Part shown: positions 1-7,352 of the stretch, piece after piece | Numbering within the stretch: the stretch's first letter is position 1 | How the letters are laid out: every line of letters begins with the position of its first letter | DNA from: Flavobacteriia bacterium 40-80 | GTDB lineage: Bacteria > Bacteroidota > Bacteroidia > Flavobacteriales_D > Crocinitomicaceae | Direction of reading: 5' to 3' | Length of the DNA: 64,000 nucleotides | NCBI GenBank assembly: GCA_001899145.1 | Contig: MKVF01000016.1 | Coordinates: forward strand, 1 to 64,000 | Program-made: the position numbers and the translations under genes | Notes under the pieces: generated by a model | Database searches by the model: none | What the model was told of the DNA's origin: nothing | Seen by the model: the letters and a program-made list of their open reading frames with translations, nothing else

Positions 1-60
1 AGTTAAGCCTGATTGCGCTGATGGTACTGCCCTTTTGAGGGTGGGAGAGTAAGTCGACGC
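1..60 (+). rRNA. rrf: 5S ribosomal RNA, 3' part
   Basis: The first 60 bases match the 3' half of a bacterial 5S rRNA: the GATGGTACTGC block, a short variable hairpin, then GGTGGGAGAGTAAGTCG and a GCC end. The 5' half lies outside the window. A terminator follows directly, so this is the end of an rRNA operon. The exact 3' end may differ by a few bases. Confidence 0.88.
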
Positions 61-68
61 CACTTTTT

Positions 69-103
69 AAAGCTCATCAATACTAATTGATGAGCTTTTT
101 TTG
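69..103 (+). terminator. Intrinsic terminator of the rRNA operon
   Basis: A perfect 10-bp stem (71-80 with 87-96, loop TACTAA) is followed by a run of seven T. It lies about 10 bases after the 5S rRNA end and is the expected rho-independent terminator of the rRNA operon. Confidence 0.9.
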
Positions 104-459
104 TTTATAACGGACCTATATTTTTTAATATACCACTACCCTATACCCTGTTCAGATAACAGTACTATTTATCATTATATTATTATTCTAAATGAAACAA
201 TAGGGAAGTGAGAAGAGAAGCAATCAACAGGAAACAGCCAGAAACTATAATACAATCATGTCATTATAATTTGAGAGATACTGTGCCGTTCGCTTTAACA
301 TGAAAAACTGTAAAGAATAAAGAGGGATATAAGGCTCTGATCGTACTTACTAATTTTAAGTGATTATTAGAGCTTCTGATAATTAACTGTATCACAAACT
401 GAAATTTAATTGGAACCTACAATCAGAAGGTGGAACCATTTTTAGAATACCTCGCTTAA
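104..459. other. Non-coding stretch between rRNA operon and DUF481 gene
   Basis: About 355 AT-rich bases between the rRNA terminator and the stop codon of the reverse DUF481 gene. I see no convincing reading frame, tRNA, or T-tailed hairpin. An imperfect hairpin around 364-383 (8 bp, one G-T pair) has no T run. The region may simply be spacer or decayed sequence. Confidence 0.6.
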
Positions 460-1233
460 TTATCTTATTTTGTATAAGAATCCTAAACTGGAGCTGAAAG
501 TATTTTTTACAATAGTCTGTGGTGGCTCGGAGTCATAATAGTGCGATAAATTGAATTTTAAATTCAATTGTTTTGTTACTTTGACCATGAAATTATAATC
601 TCCTGAAACTCTGAAATCTTTGAATCGAAACAGATTAGGTTGGTAATAAATCACAGTAGAAATCTCAAACTTATCAAAAGAAAAATAGGTGGAAAAATAA
701 TTGCTCCAACGGGTAGTATTGATGTATTCATTTGGACGGTCGCTATAATTGATTTCTTCGTACTCATAGAAATGCGAAGACCCCAGGAATAACCTGACTT
801 TATTCTTGTTTAAAATCCTGAACCGGATTCCGCTTCCGATTAAAAAACGTATTTTTTGTAAAAGTATCTGATTGTATTGTACCTGGGTATATCCTTCCAG
901 CTTCCATGGACTTTTATCTTTTAACCGGTAAGCGTAGCGAAAATGTGACATCCCGAAATTGGAATAAAGATCTTTGTTTGATGTGATATACTTTAGATCA
1001 TTGATGAGCAAGAAGTAATGACGAGGTGTCTTATATTGAACAAGCGGTTTGAATTGTAGCGTAAATAACGTGTTAGTGTTTTTTTGTAATGAGAAGGTCA
1101 GATCCAGATTCCCGCTGAAACCGGTTGTATCATCATATATTCGTTTGTTCTCAATATTGACAACCTGAGAAATGGCCGGTTTATACAGCCCCAACAGCAA
1201 AATAATGACTACTAGTATCTTGAATTTCTTCAT
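460..1233 (-). CDS. DUF481-like outer-membrane beta-barrel protein
   Basis: The 257-aa product has an N-terminal signal peptide (residues 1-22, KK followed by a hydrophobic core, ending AISQ) and then alternating aromatic/polar strands ending in an aromatic-hydrophobic stretch, as in outer-membrane barrels. It resembles the DUF481 (YdiY-like) family, whose function is unknown. The start ATG overlaps the stop of the upstream lptG-like gene by one base (TAATG), so the two are probably translationally coupled. It is the last gene of the tgt-lptG operon. Placement next to an Lpt permease suggests an envelope role, but this is inference only. Confidence 0.72.
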   Translation of the reverse strand: MKKFKILVVIILLLGLYKPAISQVVNIENKRIYDDTTGFSGNLDLTFSLQKNTNTLFTLQFKPLVQYKTPRHYFLLINDLKYITSNKDLYSNFGMSHFRYAYRLKDKSPWKLEGYTQVQYNQILLQKIRFLIGSGIRFRILNKNKVRLFLGSSHFYEYEEINYSDRPNEYINTTRWSNYFSTYFSFDKFEISTVIYYQPNLFRFKDFRVSGDYNFMVKVTKQLNLKFNLSHYYDSEPPQTIVKNTFSSSLGFLYKIR

Positions 1234-2333
1234 TACTTCGGAGCAAGTTTATAAAGCATAATACCAATTAGCAGGAAGATTAAGTTAGGAATCCATACAG
1301 CGATAAATGTAGGAAGCCCTACATTTATTGCCGCCACTGTAGTAACTTTCATTGAAAAGATGTAAATGAAAGCAAATCCGAGTCCGATGGCAATGTTTAA
1401 ACCGATACCTCCGCGTTTCTTTTGGGAGGAAACGGAGAAGCCTATCAATGTCAGGATAAAAGTTGCGAAAGGATAGGAAGTTCTTCGATGAAGCTCTATT
1501 TCATGTAAAACATAATTCGGGTTACCTTTTTTCTTTTCGGCTTTTATATATTCCTGTAGCTCAGTGAAAGTCATTGCTTCAGAGTTGTTGTTCCTGGATG
1601 CGATATCTTTTGTTTCGAAGGGAAGAATAGTGTCATATTGTATTCCTTTCATAATCTTGTCCGGAACAATTTCTTTGGTTTTGCTTGCCGGACTGTTTAT
1701 TTCTCGGATGAAGTAATTATTAAGCTGCCATTTTTTTGCTTCTTCTTTATATTGGGCGCTTCCTGCCTGGATCAGCTTTTCTAACTGGTTCTTTTCAGAC
1801 CATTTTTCAATTTTTAAATTTGCGATGATTTTATCACCGGTATTATAATGATCGAAATAGACAATCGTATTATCCGGAAATTCCGCTATGAAGTTGTTGA
1901 TGTACAAATTATCGCGATAATACCGTTCTTCAAATTGAAGCCGGGATTCGTTAGATCTGGGAACAATATAATGATTTAAGATAAATGATAAGAGCGTAAG
2001 AATAGCGGCTCCGATCATATAAGGCCTGAGAATTCTTGAAAATGGTTTTCCGCTGAACAGCATTGGAATGATTTCCGAATCCTGAGCCATTTTGGAAGTG
2101 AACCATATTACGGTGATAAAGACGATTAATGAAGAAAAAGTATTGCCATAGAACACAATAAAGTTGACATAATAGTTTAAAATGACATCAGATAACGGTG
2201 CTTTTTTCTCAATAAAATCCTTTAATTTTTCAGAAATGTCAAATACAATGGCAAGGAGCATGATTACTCCGAGTATGAAGAAGAAAGTAGTGAGAAATTT
2301 CTTTAAAATGTACCGATCGTAGATCTTTAGCAT
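1233..2333 (-). CDS. lptG: LptF/LptG-family (YjgP/YjgQ) permease
   Basis: The 366-aa membrane protein has the YjgP/YjgQ layout: an N-terminal block of three membrane segments (about residues 11-34, 58-80, 102-120), a soluble periplasmic middle domain (about 125-265), and three C-terminal segments (about 285-362). Family members form the inner-membrane part of the LptB2FG ABC exporter that lifts lipopolysaccharide out of the membrane. It is coupled by TAATG overlaps to tgt upstream and the DUF481 gene downstream. A second family member lies at 55607-57055, so the two may be the F and G partners. Assigning this one as G rests mainly on its length and is tentative. Confidence 0.82.
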   Translation of the reverse strand: MLKIYDRYILKKFLTTFFFILGVIMLLAIVFDISEKLKDFIEKKAPLSDVILNYYVNFIVFYGNTFSSLIVFITVIWFTSKMAQDSEIIPMLFSGKPFSRILRPYMIGAAILTLLSFILNHYIVPRSNESRLQFEERYYRDNLYINNFIAEFPDNTIVYFDHYNTGDKIIANLKIEKWSEKNQLEKLIQAGSAQYKEEAKKWQLNNYFIREINSPASKTKEIVPDKIMKGIQYDTILPFETKDIASRNNNSEAMTFTELQEYIKAEKKKGNPNYVLHEIELHRRTSYPFATFILTLIGFSVSSQKKRGGIGLNIAIGLGFAFIYIFSMKVTTVAAINVGLPTFIAVWIPNLIFLLIGIMLYKLAPK

Positions 2334-3463
2334 TATAAACGTTGTTTTAGTTTTGGAATAACCTGATCTTTCCAGGTTGAAAAAGTACCGTCTAAGATAC
2401 GTTTTCTGGCTTCTTTTACCAAATCAAGATAAAATCCAAGATTATGAATAGTTGCTATCTGAACTCCAAGATACTCATTTACTTTAATCAAATGCCTTAA
2501 ATAAGCTTTGGAATAGGTATTGTCAACATATGTTTTTCCGGAAGAATCAAGAGGAGAGAAATCTTTCTCCCATTTTTGATTTTTGATGTTGATTGTTCCT
2601 TCCCAGGTGAACAACAGACCATGTCTTGCATTACGTGAAGGCATTACGCAATCGAACATGTCGATTCCTCGCGCAATACTTTCCAGAATGTTCCAGGGAG
2701 TACCCACTCCCATTAGATAACGAGGTTTTTCTTCTGGTAAAATAGCTGTTACCAGCTCTGTCATGGCGTACATTTCTTCTTCCGGTTCTCCTACGGATAG
2801 TCCCCCGATAGCATTTCCAAGCATATCTTTGGAAGCAACGTATTCTGCAGAAGCTTTTCTTAAATCTTCATAGACACTTCCCTGAACAATAGGAAACAAC
2901 GCTTGCTCGTAATCGTATTTCGGGGGAGTATTTTTAAAATGAGAAATACATCTGTCAAGCCATCTGTGCGTCATATTCATAGAATTTTTCGCATAGCGAT
3001 AGTCGCAGGGATAAGGAGTACATTCATCAAAAGCCATAATGATATCCCCTCCGATCGCTCGCTGCACATCCATTGCATATTCAGGAGTAAAGAAATGGTA
3101 AGCACCGTCATAAACGGATTGAAACCTTACGCCTTCTTCCGTAATTTTTCTGGATTTAGATAAAGAATACACCTGAAAACCACCGGAGTCCGTCAGGATA
3201 GGTTTTTTCCAATTGATAAAATTATGTAAGCCTCCGGCACTTTCCAGCACATCAATTCCTGGACGTAAATACAGGTGGTAAGTATTTCCTAAAATAATTT
3301 GTGCGTTAATCGTTTGTTCCAGTTCATGTTGATGAACACCTTTTACTGTTCCTACGGTTCCGACAGGCATGAAAATCGGAGTTTGTATTTCCCCGTGATC
3401 AGTAACCAGTTTCCCGGTTCGGGCATTGCTTTTGGTGTCCCTGTGCTGTAATTCGAAGTGCAT
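2333..3463 (-). CDS. tgt: Queuine tRNA-ribosyltransferase (tRNA-guanine transglycosylase)
   Basis: The enzyme exchanges guanine-34 of GUN-anticodon tRNAs for preQ1 in queuosine synthesis. It shows the family signatures: ILTDSGGFQVYSL (substrate pocket), GGLSVGEP, YLMGVGTP and the nucleophile region FDCVMPSRNARHG. The frame is open up to an ATG at 3490, but the ATG at 3463 (MHFELQHRD) fits family length (376 aa) and lies downstream of a -7 promoter element at 3488-3495. The C-terminal zinc site is atypical: the three cysteines of the usual CxCxxC are replaced (DSSGKTYVDNTYSKAYLRHL region), while the following IHN histidine remains. First gene of a three-gene operon. Confidence 0.95.
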   Translation of the reverse strand: MHFELQHRDTKSNARTGKLVTDHGEIQTPIFMPVGTVGTVKGVHQHELEQTINAQIILGNTYHLYLRPGIDVLESAGGLHNFINWKKPILTDSGGFQVYSLSKSRKITEEGVRFQSVYDGAYHFFTPEYAMDVQRAIGGDIIMAFDECTPYPCDYRYAKNSMNMTHRWLDRCISHFKNTPPKYDYEQALFPIVQGSVYEDLRKASAEYVASKDMLGNAIGGLSVGEPEEEMYAMTELVTAILPEEKPRYLMGVGTPWNILESIARGIDMFDCVMPSRNARHGLLFTWEGTINIKNQKWEKDFSPLDSSGKTYVDNTYSKAYLRHLIKVNEYLGVQIATIHNLGFYLDLVKEARKRILDGTFSTWKDQVIPKLKQRL

Positions 3464-3487
3464 ATCTTTGTTGATAAATAAACAGCG

Positions 3488-3495
3488 CAAAGATA
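3488..3495 (-). promoter_or_regulatory. Bacteroidota-type -7 element upstream of tgt
   Basis: On the minus strand this reads TATCTTTG, a perfect match to the Bacteroidota -7 consensus TAnnTTTG. It is about 25 bases before the ATG at 3463 and overlaps the alternative ATG at 3490, which it argues against. No well-placed TTG -33 box is seen. Confidence 0.6.
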
Positions 3496-3541
3496 ATGCG
3501 ATTTATTGAAGTGTGCCATCTTTGCAGAAATGTTGTAAGAG

Positions 3542-4678
3542 ATGCATTTTGACCCTTTATTTGAAAATTCTGTTTCTACATTTTTATTTTATTTGTTTTG
3601 TGTAGTTGTTTTTATACAGCTATTGTATGTGCTTCTGATATATAGCCGTTTTGCTTTTTACAAGAAGAAAACAGAAAAGAAATTTGATAAACCTGTTTCA
3701 GTAGTTATTTGCTGCAGGAATGAGCAGGATAACCTGATGAATAACCTGCAGACCATTGTAGAGCAGGATTATCCAAACTTTGAAGTAGTCGTTGTTAATC
3801 ACATGTCCAGTGATGATTCGGTTTATATTCTGGAAGCTTTTCAGGTACATTATCCGCACATGAGAGTGGTAAACGTTCAGCGGAGCTCACATCTTAGCTT
3901 TGGAAAGAAATTTCCTTTGTCTGTTGGTATAAAAGCTGCCAAGAATGATTTTCTGATCCTGACAGACGCAGATTGTAAACCTGTATCAAAAGACTGGCTG
4001 AAAAATGTGGTCGCTAATTTTGAGAAGCCGGATAATGAGATCGTAGTGGGATATGGGCCGATGAACAGAAAGAAAGGTTTTTTGAACTGGTTTATCCGTT
4101 TTGAAACAGCATATATCGCGGTTAATTATTTTTCATACGCTATTTCCAAAATTCCTTATATGAGTGTCGGAAGAAATTTCGCATATACAAAAGAACTGTT
4201 TGTCCAGAATAAAGGTTTCAAAAATCATTATGCGGTTATTTCCGGTGATGATGATCTTTTTTTGCAGGAAGTGGCTACCAGAAAAAATATATCAATTGAG
4301 ATCGATGAATCAACGTGGTGCTATTCTGATGCAAAAGAAACCTGGAAAGATTGGATAAATCAAAAGCGACGACATTATACTGCCTCATCTCACTATAAGT
4401 TTATTAAGAAAGTACTGTTAGGAAGTTATAGTGTCACCTGGTTGCTAACGCTTGTATTATTCGTTATTTTACTCTTTGATGTGGAATATCGGGGACTTTC
4501 TCTGGTGGTATTTAGTTTTTTATTAATGTTAAAATGGACCTTTTTTGCGTTGGGCTTCAGTAAATTGAAATCTATAAAAATGGCTCTGATTTTTCCAGTA
4601 TGGGAAACTATATATATGCTGATAACTCCTCTGGTGTTTTTTTCTGCTAATAAAACGAGTTCGCAACGATGGAATTGA
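3542..4678 (+). CDS. Membrane-anchored family 2 glycosyltransferase
   Basis: The 378-aa protein starts with a membrane segment (about residues 12-34), followed by a GT-A catalytic domain and three C-terminal hydrophobic segments (about 296-370). The GT2 motifs are visible: PVSVVICCRNE at the start of the domain, TDAD at 141-144 (nucleotide-sugar/metal), GDDD at 235-238 (catalytic acid region) and a QKRRHY motif at 274-279 resembling the QxxRW of processive synthases. It probably transfers a sugar to a lipid or growing polysaccharide at the inner membrane; donor and acceptor cannot be read from sequence. Its end overlaps the sigma-factor gene by 10 bases, so the two form an operon. Confidence 0.85.
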   Translation: MHFDPLFENSVSTFLFYLFCVVVFIQLLYVLLIYSRFAFYKKKTEKKFDKPVSVVICCRNEQDNLMNNLQTIVEQDYPNFEVVVVNHMSSDDSVYILEAFQVHYPHMRVVNVQRSSHLSFGKKFPLSVGIKAAKNDFLILTDADCKPVSKDWLKNVVANFEKPDNEIVVGYGPMNRKKGFLNWFIRFETAYIAVNYFSYAISKIPYMSVGRNFAYTKELFVQNKGFKNHYAVISGDDDLFLQEVATRKNISIEIDESTWCYSDAKETWKDWINQKRRHYTASSHYKFIKKVLLGSYSVTWLLTLVLFVILLFDVEYRGLSLVVFSFLLMLKWTFFALGFSKLKSIKMALIFPVWETIYMLITPLVFFSANKTSSQRWN

Positions 4679-5274
4679 CGAAAAATTTGTCTGATAAGGC
4701 AAAGCGGGATTATGAATTGGTTCAGAATGCACTGATAGGAAATCAGGGGGCGTATTCTCAATTGATGGATTTTTACCGTGAATCTGTTTACCATACAATT
4801 ATTAAGATGGTAAAAAATACAGATGATGCGGAAGATTTGACAATTGAAGCCTTTGGAAAAGCTTTTAGTCGCCTGGATCAATATTCCCCTAACTTTGCAT
4901 TCAGTACATGGTTGTTTAAGATAGCAACTAATAATTGTATTGATTTCATTCGGAAAAAGCGTCTGAAAGTAACTTCAATGGATACCGGCTATACCAGAGA
5001 TGACGGCGAGGTTATTTATATTGATGCCAGATCTTCAACAATGACTCCGGAAGAAGAAATAATTAATGACCAGAAAGTGAAATTAATGAGAGATTTGGTA
5101 ACGAGATTGAAGCCGAGATACAGGGAGCTTGTTGAATTGCGGTATTTTGAGGAATTGAGTTACGAGGAAATTGCTGAAACGCTTAATCTTCCATTGGGAA
5201 CTGTAAAAGCGCAGTTGTTCAGGGCGAGAGATTTTCTTGCAACAATGATTGAGAAAACAAAAGAAACTATATAA
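4669..5274 (+). CDS. ECF-type RNA polymerase sigma-70 factor
   Basis: The 201-aa protein has sigma region 2 (DAEDLTIEAFGKAF at about 51-64, then FSTWLFKIATNNCIDFIRK) and sigma region 4 with its helix-turn-helix (ELSYEEIAETLNLPLGTVK). No region 3 separates them, which is the ECF layout. It starts inside the last codons of the glycosyltransferase gene. No anti-sigma factor is adjacent, so control is by another route or by a distant gene. Nine bases after its stop codon an IS3 element is inserted, which moved the original terminator 1.4 kb away. The regulon is unknown. Confidence 0.9.
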   Translation: MELTKNLSDKAKRDYELVQNALIGNQGAYSQLMDFYRESVYHTIIKMVKNTDDAEDLTIEAFGKAFSRLDQYSPNFAFSTWLFKIATNNCIDFIRKKRLKVTSMDTGYTRDDGEVIYIDARSSTMTPEEEIINDQKVKLMRDLVTRLKPRYRELVELRYFEELSYEEIAETLNLPLGTVKAQLFRARDFLATMIEKTKETI

Positions 5275-5283
5275 TATAAATTC

Positions 5284-5308
5284 TGACTAGTCCTAAATAA
5301 CCGATACA
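5284..5308 (+). repeat. IS3 left terminal inverted repeat
   Basis: TGACTAGTCCT then AAATAACCGATACA. It matches the reverse complement of 6649-6673 at 20 of 25 positions and lies inside the TTC target duplication. Confidence 0.92.
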
Positions 5309-5333
5309 GATTTTAGACTAAAATAACTAATAA

Positions 5334-6200
5334 TCATATCCCAGCAACCACGTGTTTGCTGGGATATTTGTTTTTATAGGTTCTTATTTTGATTTCATTC
5401 TGCTGATGCATTTGCTCAGGTGTCTTCATAAAACAGGAGTAATGCGGTCTGCAAGTGTTGTAAATTTTGATACTATCACTTATCAGTTGTTGCATTACTG
5501 ATAGTTTATGTGAAGTGTTGTATCCAATAAACTCAGCTTTTAATATTCCATTGATTCTTTCTGCAACAGCATTTGCATAAGGATCATAGGATTCTGTCAT
5601 ACTACATTGAAGTTTCCCCTTTTTCAATACATCCTGATATTGATTACTACAATATTGAAGTCCCCGATCAGAATGATGAACCAGTATATTTGGCTTATAA
5701 CATCTGGTTTTTATAGCCATCTTAAGTGCTCTGATCGATCCTTTCACATCCAAACTATCAGACACATCATATCCCATGATTTTCTTAGAATAAGCATCTG
5801 TAACCAAAGCTAAATACATCGGGTTTGTTCTGTTTCCTATATAAGTAATATCAGACACCCAAATTTGTTCAGGCTGACTTGGAACCACGTCCGTTATGAG
5901 ATTTTTGTGTTTTCTAAAACGATGATGCGAGCTGGTCGTAATATGATACTGTCGTTTGGGAACGATCAACAAATGATTCGCTTTAAGAATACGAAAAAGT
6001 AAATCTCTTCCAACACCAAGACCCTTTAAATCATCTTGTAATAGATAATAGAGTTTCCTGGTACCGATCCTGGGCATTTGAAGTCTTATATTCTTCACCA
6101 GATCAACAACCTGCTGAGCGATAGCTTTACGCCTGTAAGAAGACCTTATACTTCTGTAATAAACCTGTCTGCTTATCCCGAGCAATCCACAGGTAGCCAT
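5334..6200 (-). CDS. IS3-family transposase OrfB (DDE integrase domain)
   Basis: The 288-aa protein has a HTH_21-like N-terminal region and an rve integrase core. The catalytic triad can be read as D117 (VSDITYIG), D178 (HHSDRG) and E214 (NAVAERINGILKAE), with the D-to-E spacing typical of IS3. Its ATG overlaps the orfA stop codon (TAATG). The same frame is open for a few codons upstream of the ATG, so a -1 ribosomal shift near the A-rich end of orfA would give the OrfAB fusion transposase usual in this family. The frame is intact. Confidence 0.95.
   Translation of the reverse strand: MATCGLLGISRQVYYRSIRSSYRRKAIAQQVVDLVKNIRLQMPRIGTRKLYYLLQDDLKGLGVGRDLLFRILKANHLLIVPKRQYHITTSSHHRFRKHKNLITDVVPSQPEQIWVSDITYIGNRTNPMYLALVTDAYSKKIMGYDVSDSLDVKGSIRALKMAIKTRCYKPNILVHHSDRGLQYCSNQYQDVLKKGKLQCSMTESYDPYANAVAERINGILKAEFIGYNTSHKLSVMQQLISDSIKIYNTCRPHYSCFMKTPEQMHQQNEIKIRTYKNKYPSKHVVAGI
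5336..5376 (+). terminator. Hairpin terminator inside the IS left end
   Basis: A perfect 12-bp stem (5336-5347 with 5356-5367, loop of 8) lies in the last codons and stop of orfB. Read on the plus strand it is followed by TTGTTTTTA, so it should stop transcripts entering the IS from the sigma-factor gene. It could therefore both protect the transposase gene from antisense read-through and replace the terminator displaced by the insertion. Confidence 0.7.
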
Positions 6201-6634
6201 TAGGCTTTCTTTGTGTTTTTCTTTGTAGAGGTCGATTGTTCGGGCAAGGAGTTTTTTCGGATTGGAATGTTATATTCTTTCTCCGCTAAATCGATCATCA
6301 TGTCAAAAATGATCGCTTTTTTATCCGATTGTTCTGCTTGCTTTTCTAGCTGTGCTTTCTGTTTCTCTAACAATTTTACACGCTGCTCAAGCTCCATTAG
6401 CTTCTGTTCCTGGCTTTTTGGCATATTTGAAGGTGTTTGATATTCCCAATCGAAGTTACCATATTTTCTTAACCAATTTACAACTGTTGAACGACCCTGG
6501 ATCCCATACTTGCGTTGAGCTCCTGTAACTGAAACTAATCCTTGCTCAACTTCTTGAACTACTTCAAGCTTAAAGGACATCGAATAGTCCTTTTGTGTCC
6601 GTTTTTCATAAACAAATCCTGCTTCCTTTTGCAT
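6200..6634 (-). CDS. IS3-family OrfA (helix-turn-helix DNA-binding subunit)
   Basis: The 144-aa protein has an N-terminal helix-turn-helix (about residues 15-60, including VSVTGAQRKYGIQGRSTVVNWLRKY) and a C-terminal leucine-zipper-like coiled coil (about 75-115, LMELEQRVKLLEKQKAQLEK). Both match IS3 OrfA, which binds the terminal repeats and dimerises. It ends in a lysine-rich tail coded by A-rich DNA, where programmed -1 frameshifting into orfB could occur. Confidence 0.93.
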   Translation of the reverse strand: MQKEAGFVYEKRTQKDYSMSFKLEVVQEVEQGLVSVTGAQRKYGIQGRSTVVNWLRKYGNFDWEYQTPSNMPKSQEQKLMELEQRVKLLEKQKAQLEKQAEQSDKKAIIFDMMIDLAEKEYNIPIRKNSLPEQSTSTKKNTKKA

Positions 6635-6648
6635 AACGATTCTTTTTG

Positions 6649-6673
6649 TGTATCGCTATTTCAGGACTAGACA
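6649..6673 (-). repeat. IS3 right terminal inverted repeat
   Basis: The reverse complement reads TGTCTAGTCCTGAAATAGCG followed by ATACA and pairs with the left end at 20 of 25 positions. It is followed by the TTC target duplication. Confidence 0.92.
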
Positions 6674-6685
6674 TTCAATAACAAT

Positions 6686-6719
6686 AAAAAAGGTCATTGT
6701 AAAAACAATGACCTTTTTT
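6686..6719. terminator. Bidirectional terminator of rplY
   Basis: A 10-bp stem AGGTCATTGT/ACAATGACCT (6691-6700, 6705-6714) is flanked by an A run on the left and a T run on the right, so it works in both directions. It ends the prs-rplY transcript. Before the IS insertion it lay about 20 bases after the sigma-factor stop codon and probably served both genes. Confidence 0.9.
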
Positions 6720-6741
6720 ATTATGAAATAATCTGATTTTC

Positions 6742-7329
6742 TTATTCTTCGTCCTCTTCAGGATCAGCATCAGAACCTTTAACAGCTCCACGAGCCATTC
6801 TCACTGCAACAACAACAGCTGTTTGCGGATCTAAGAATTTTAGTCCCTCGATGTTAATTTGTCCGACACGGATAGATTGACCAATTCTCAATTTAGTGAT
6901 GTCAATTTCAACGAAATCAGGTAAAGCATCAGGAAGAGCAACAACTGTCAGTCTTCTGAAAGGAGTTGATAATTTACCACCTGCTAATACACCTCGTGCA
7001 TTACCGGTTAATTTGATAGGCAAGCCTATTTTTACCGGTTTTGTTTCGTCTAATTTCAAGAAGTCGATATGTCTTACTTTTCCGGTAAGAGGATCTTGCT
7101 GAAGATCTTGAATAATAGCGAATGATTTTTGACCGTCGATGTCCAGTTCTACCTTAAATACATAAGGTGTGTACACTAATTTGTCCAGATCGATATCCTT
7201 CGCAGAAAAATGTATCTGATTTCCCTGACCATAAAGCACACACGGAACCAATCCGTTTGCACGTAATTGTCTAGCGTTCTTTTTCCCTACGCTCTCTCTT
7301 GAAGAGCCGCTCAATGAAGCTACTTTCAT
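6742..7329 (-). CDS. rplY: 50S ribosomal protein bL25, long CTC form
   Basis: The 195-aa protein has the N-terminal 5S-rRNA-binding L25 fold (GSSRESVGKKNARQLRANG, VPCVLYG) and the C-terminal TL5/CTC beta domain (HIDFLKLDETKPVKIGLPI, ALPDFVEIDIT), ending in an acidic tail DADPEEDEE. It is twice as long as E. coli L25, as is normal for CTC-type members. It lies 23 bases downstream of prs in the same direction, an order often seen in bacteria, so the two are one operon. Confidence 0.95.
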   Translation of the reverse strand: MKVASLSGSSRESVGKKNARQLRANGLVPCVLYGQGNQIHFSAKDIDLDKLVYTPYVFKVELDIDGQKSFAIIQDLQQDPLTGKVRHIDFLKLDETKPVKIGLPIKLTGNARGVLAGGKLSTPFRRLTVVALPDALPDFVEIDITKLRIGQSIRVGQINIEGLKFLDPQTAVVVAVRMARGAVKGSDADPEEDEE

Positions 7330-7352
7330 ATTACTATTTATTATTAATTGAT

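Larger units (their letters stand above)
5284..6673 (-). mobile_element. Complete IS3-family insertion sequence (1390 bp)
   Basis: The element has 25-bp imperfect terminal inverted repeats beginning TG and ending CA (5284-5308 and 6649-6673, 20 of 25 matching). It is flanked by a 3-bp direct repeat TTC (5281-5283 and 6674-6676), the target duplication typical of IS3-family transposition. Inside are orfA and orfB, both intact on the minus strand, overlapping as TAATG. Intact ends, genes and target duplication point to a recent insertion that may still be active. It separates the sigma-factor gene from the bidirectional hairpin at 6686-6719 that it would have shared with rplY. Confidence 0.95.

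Noticed and set aside
364-383. Imperfect hairpin downstream of the DUF481 gene
   Set aside because: It has a G-T pair and no T run on either strand, so it is not a convincing terminator.
104-459. tRNA or small RNA gene after the rRNA operon
   Set aside because: No cloverleaf-like pairing or T-arm motif was found in the region.
3464-3490. Longer start of tgt at 3490
   Set aside because: The -7 promoter element at 3488-3495 overlaps it, and the extra nine residues do not match the family.
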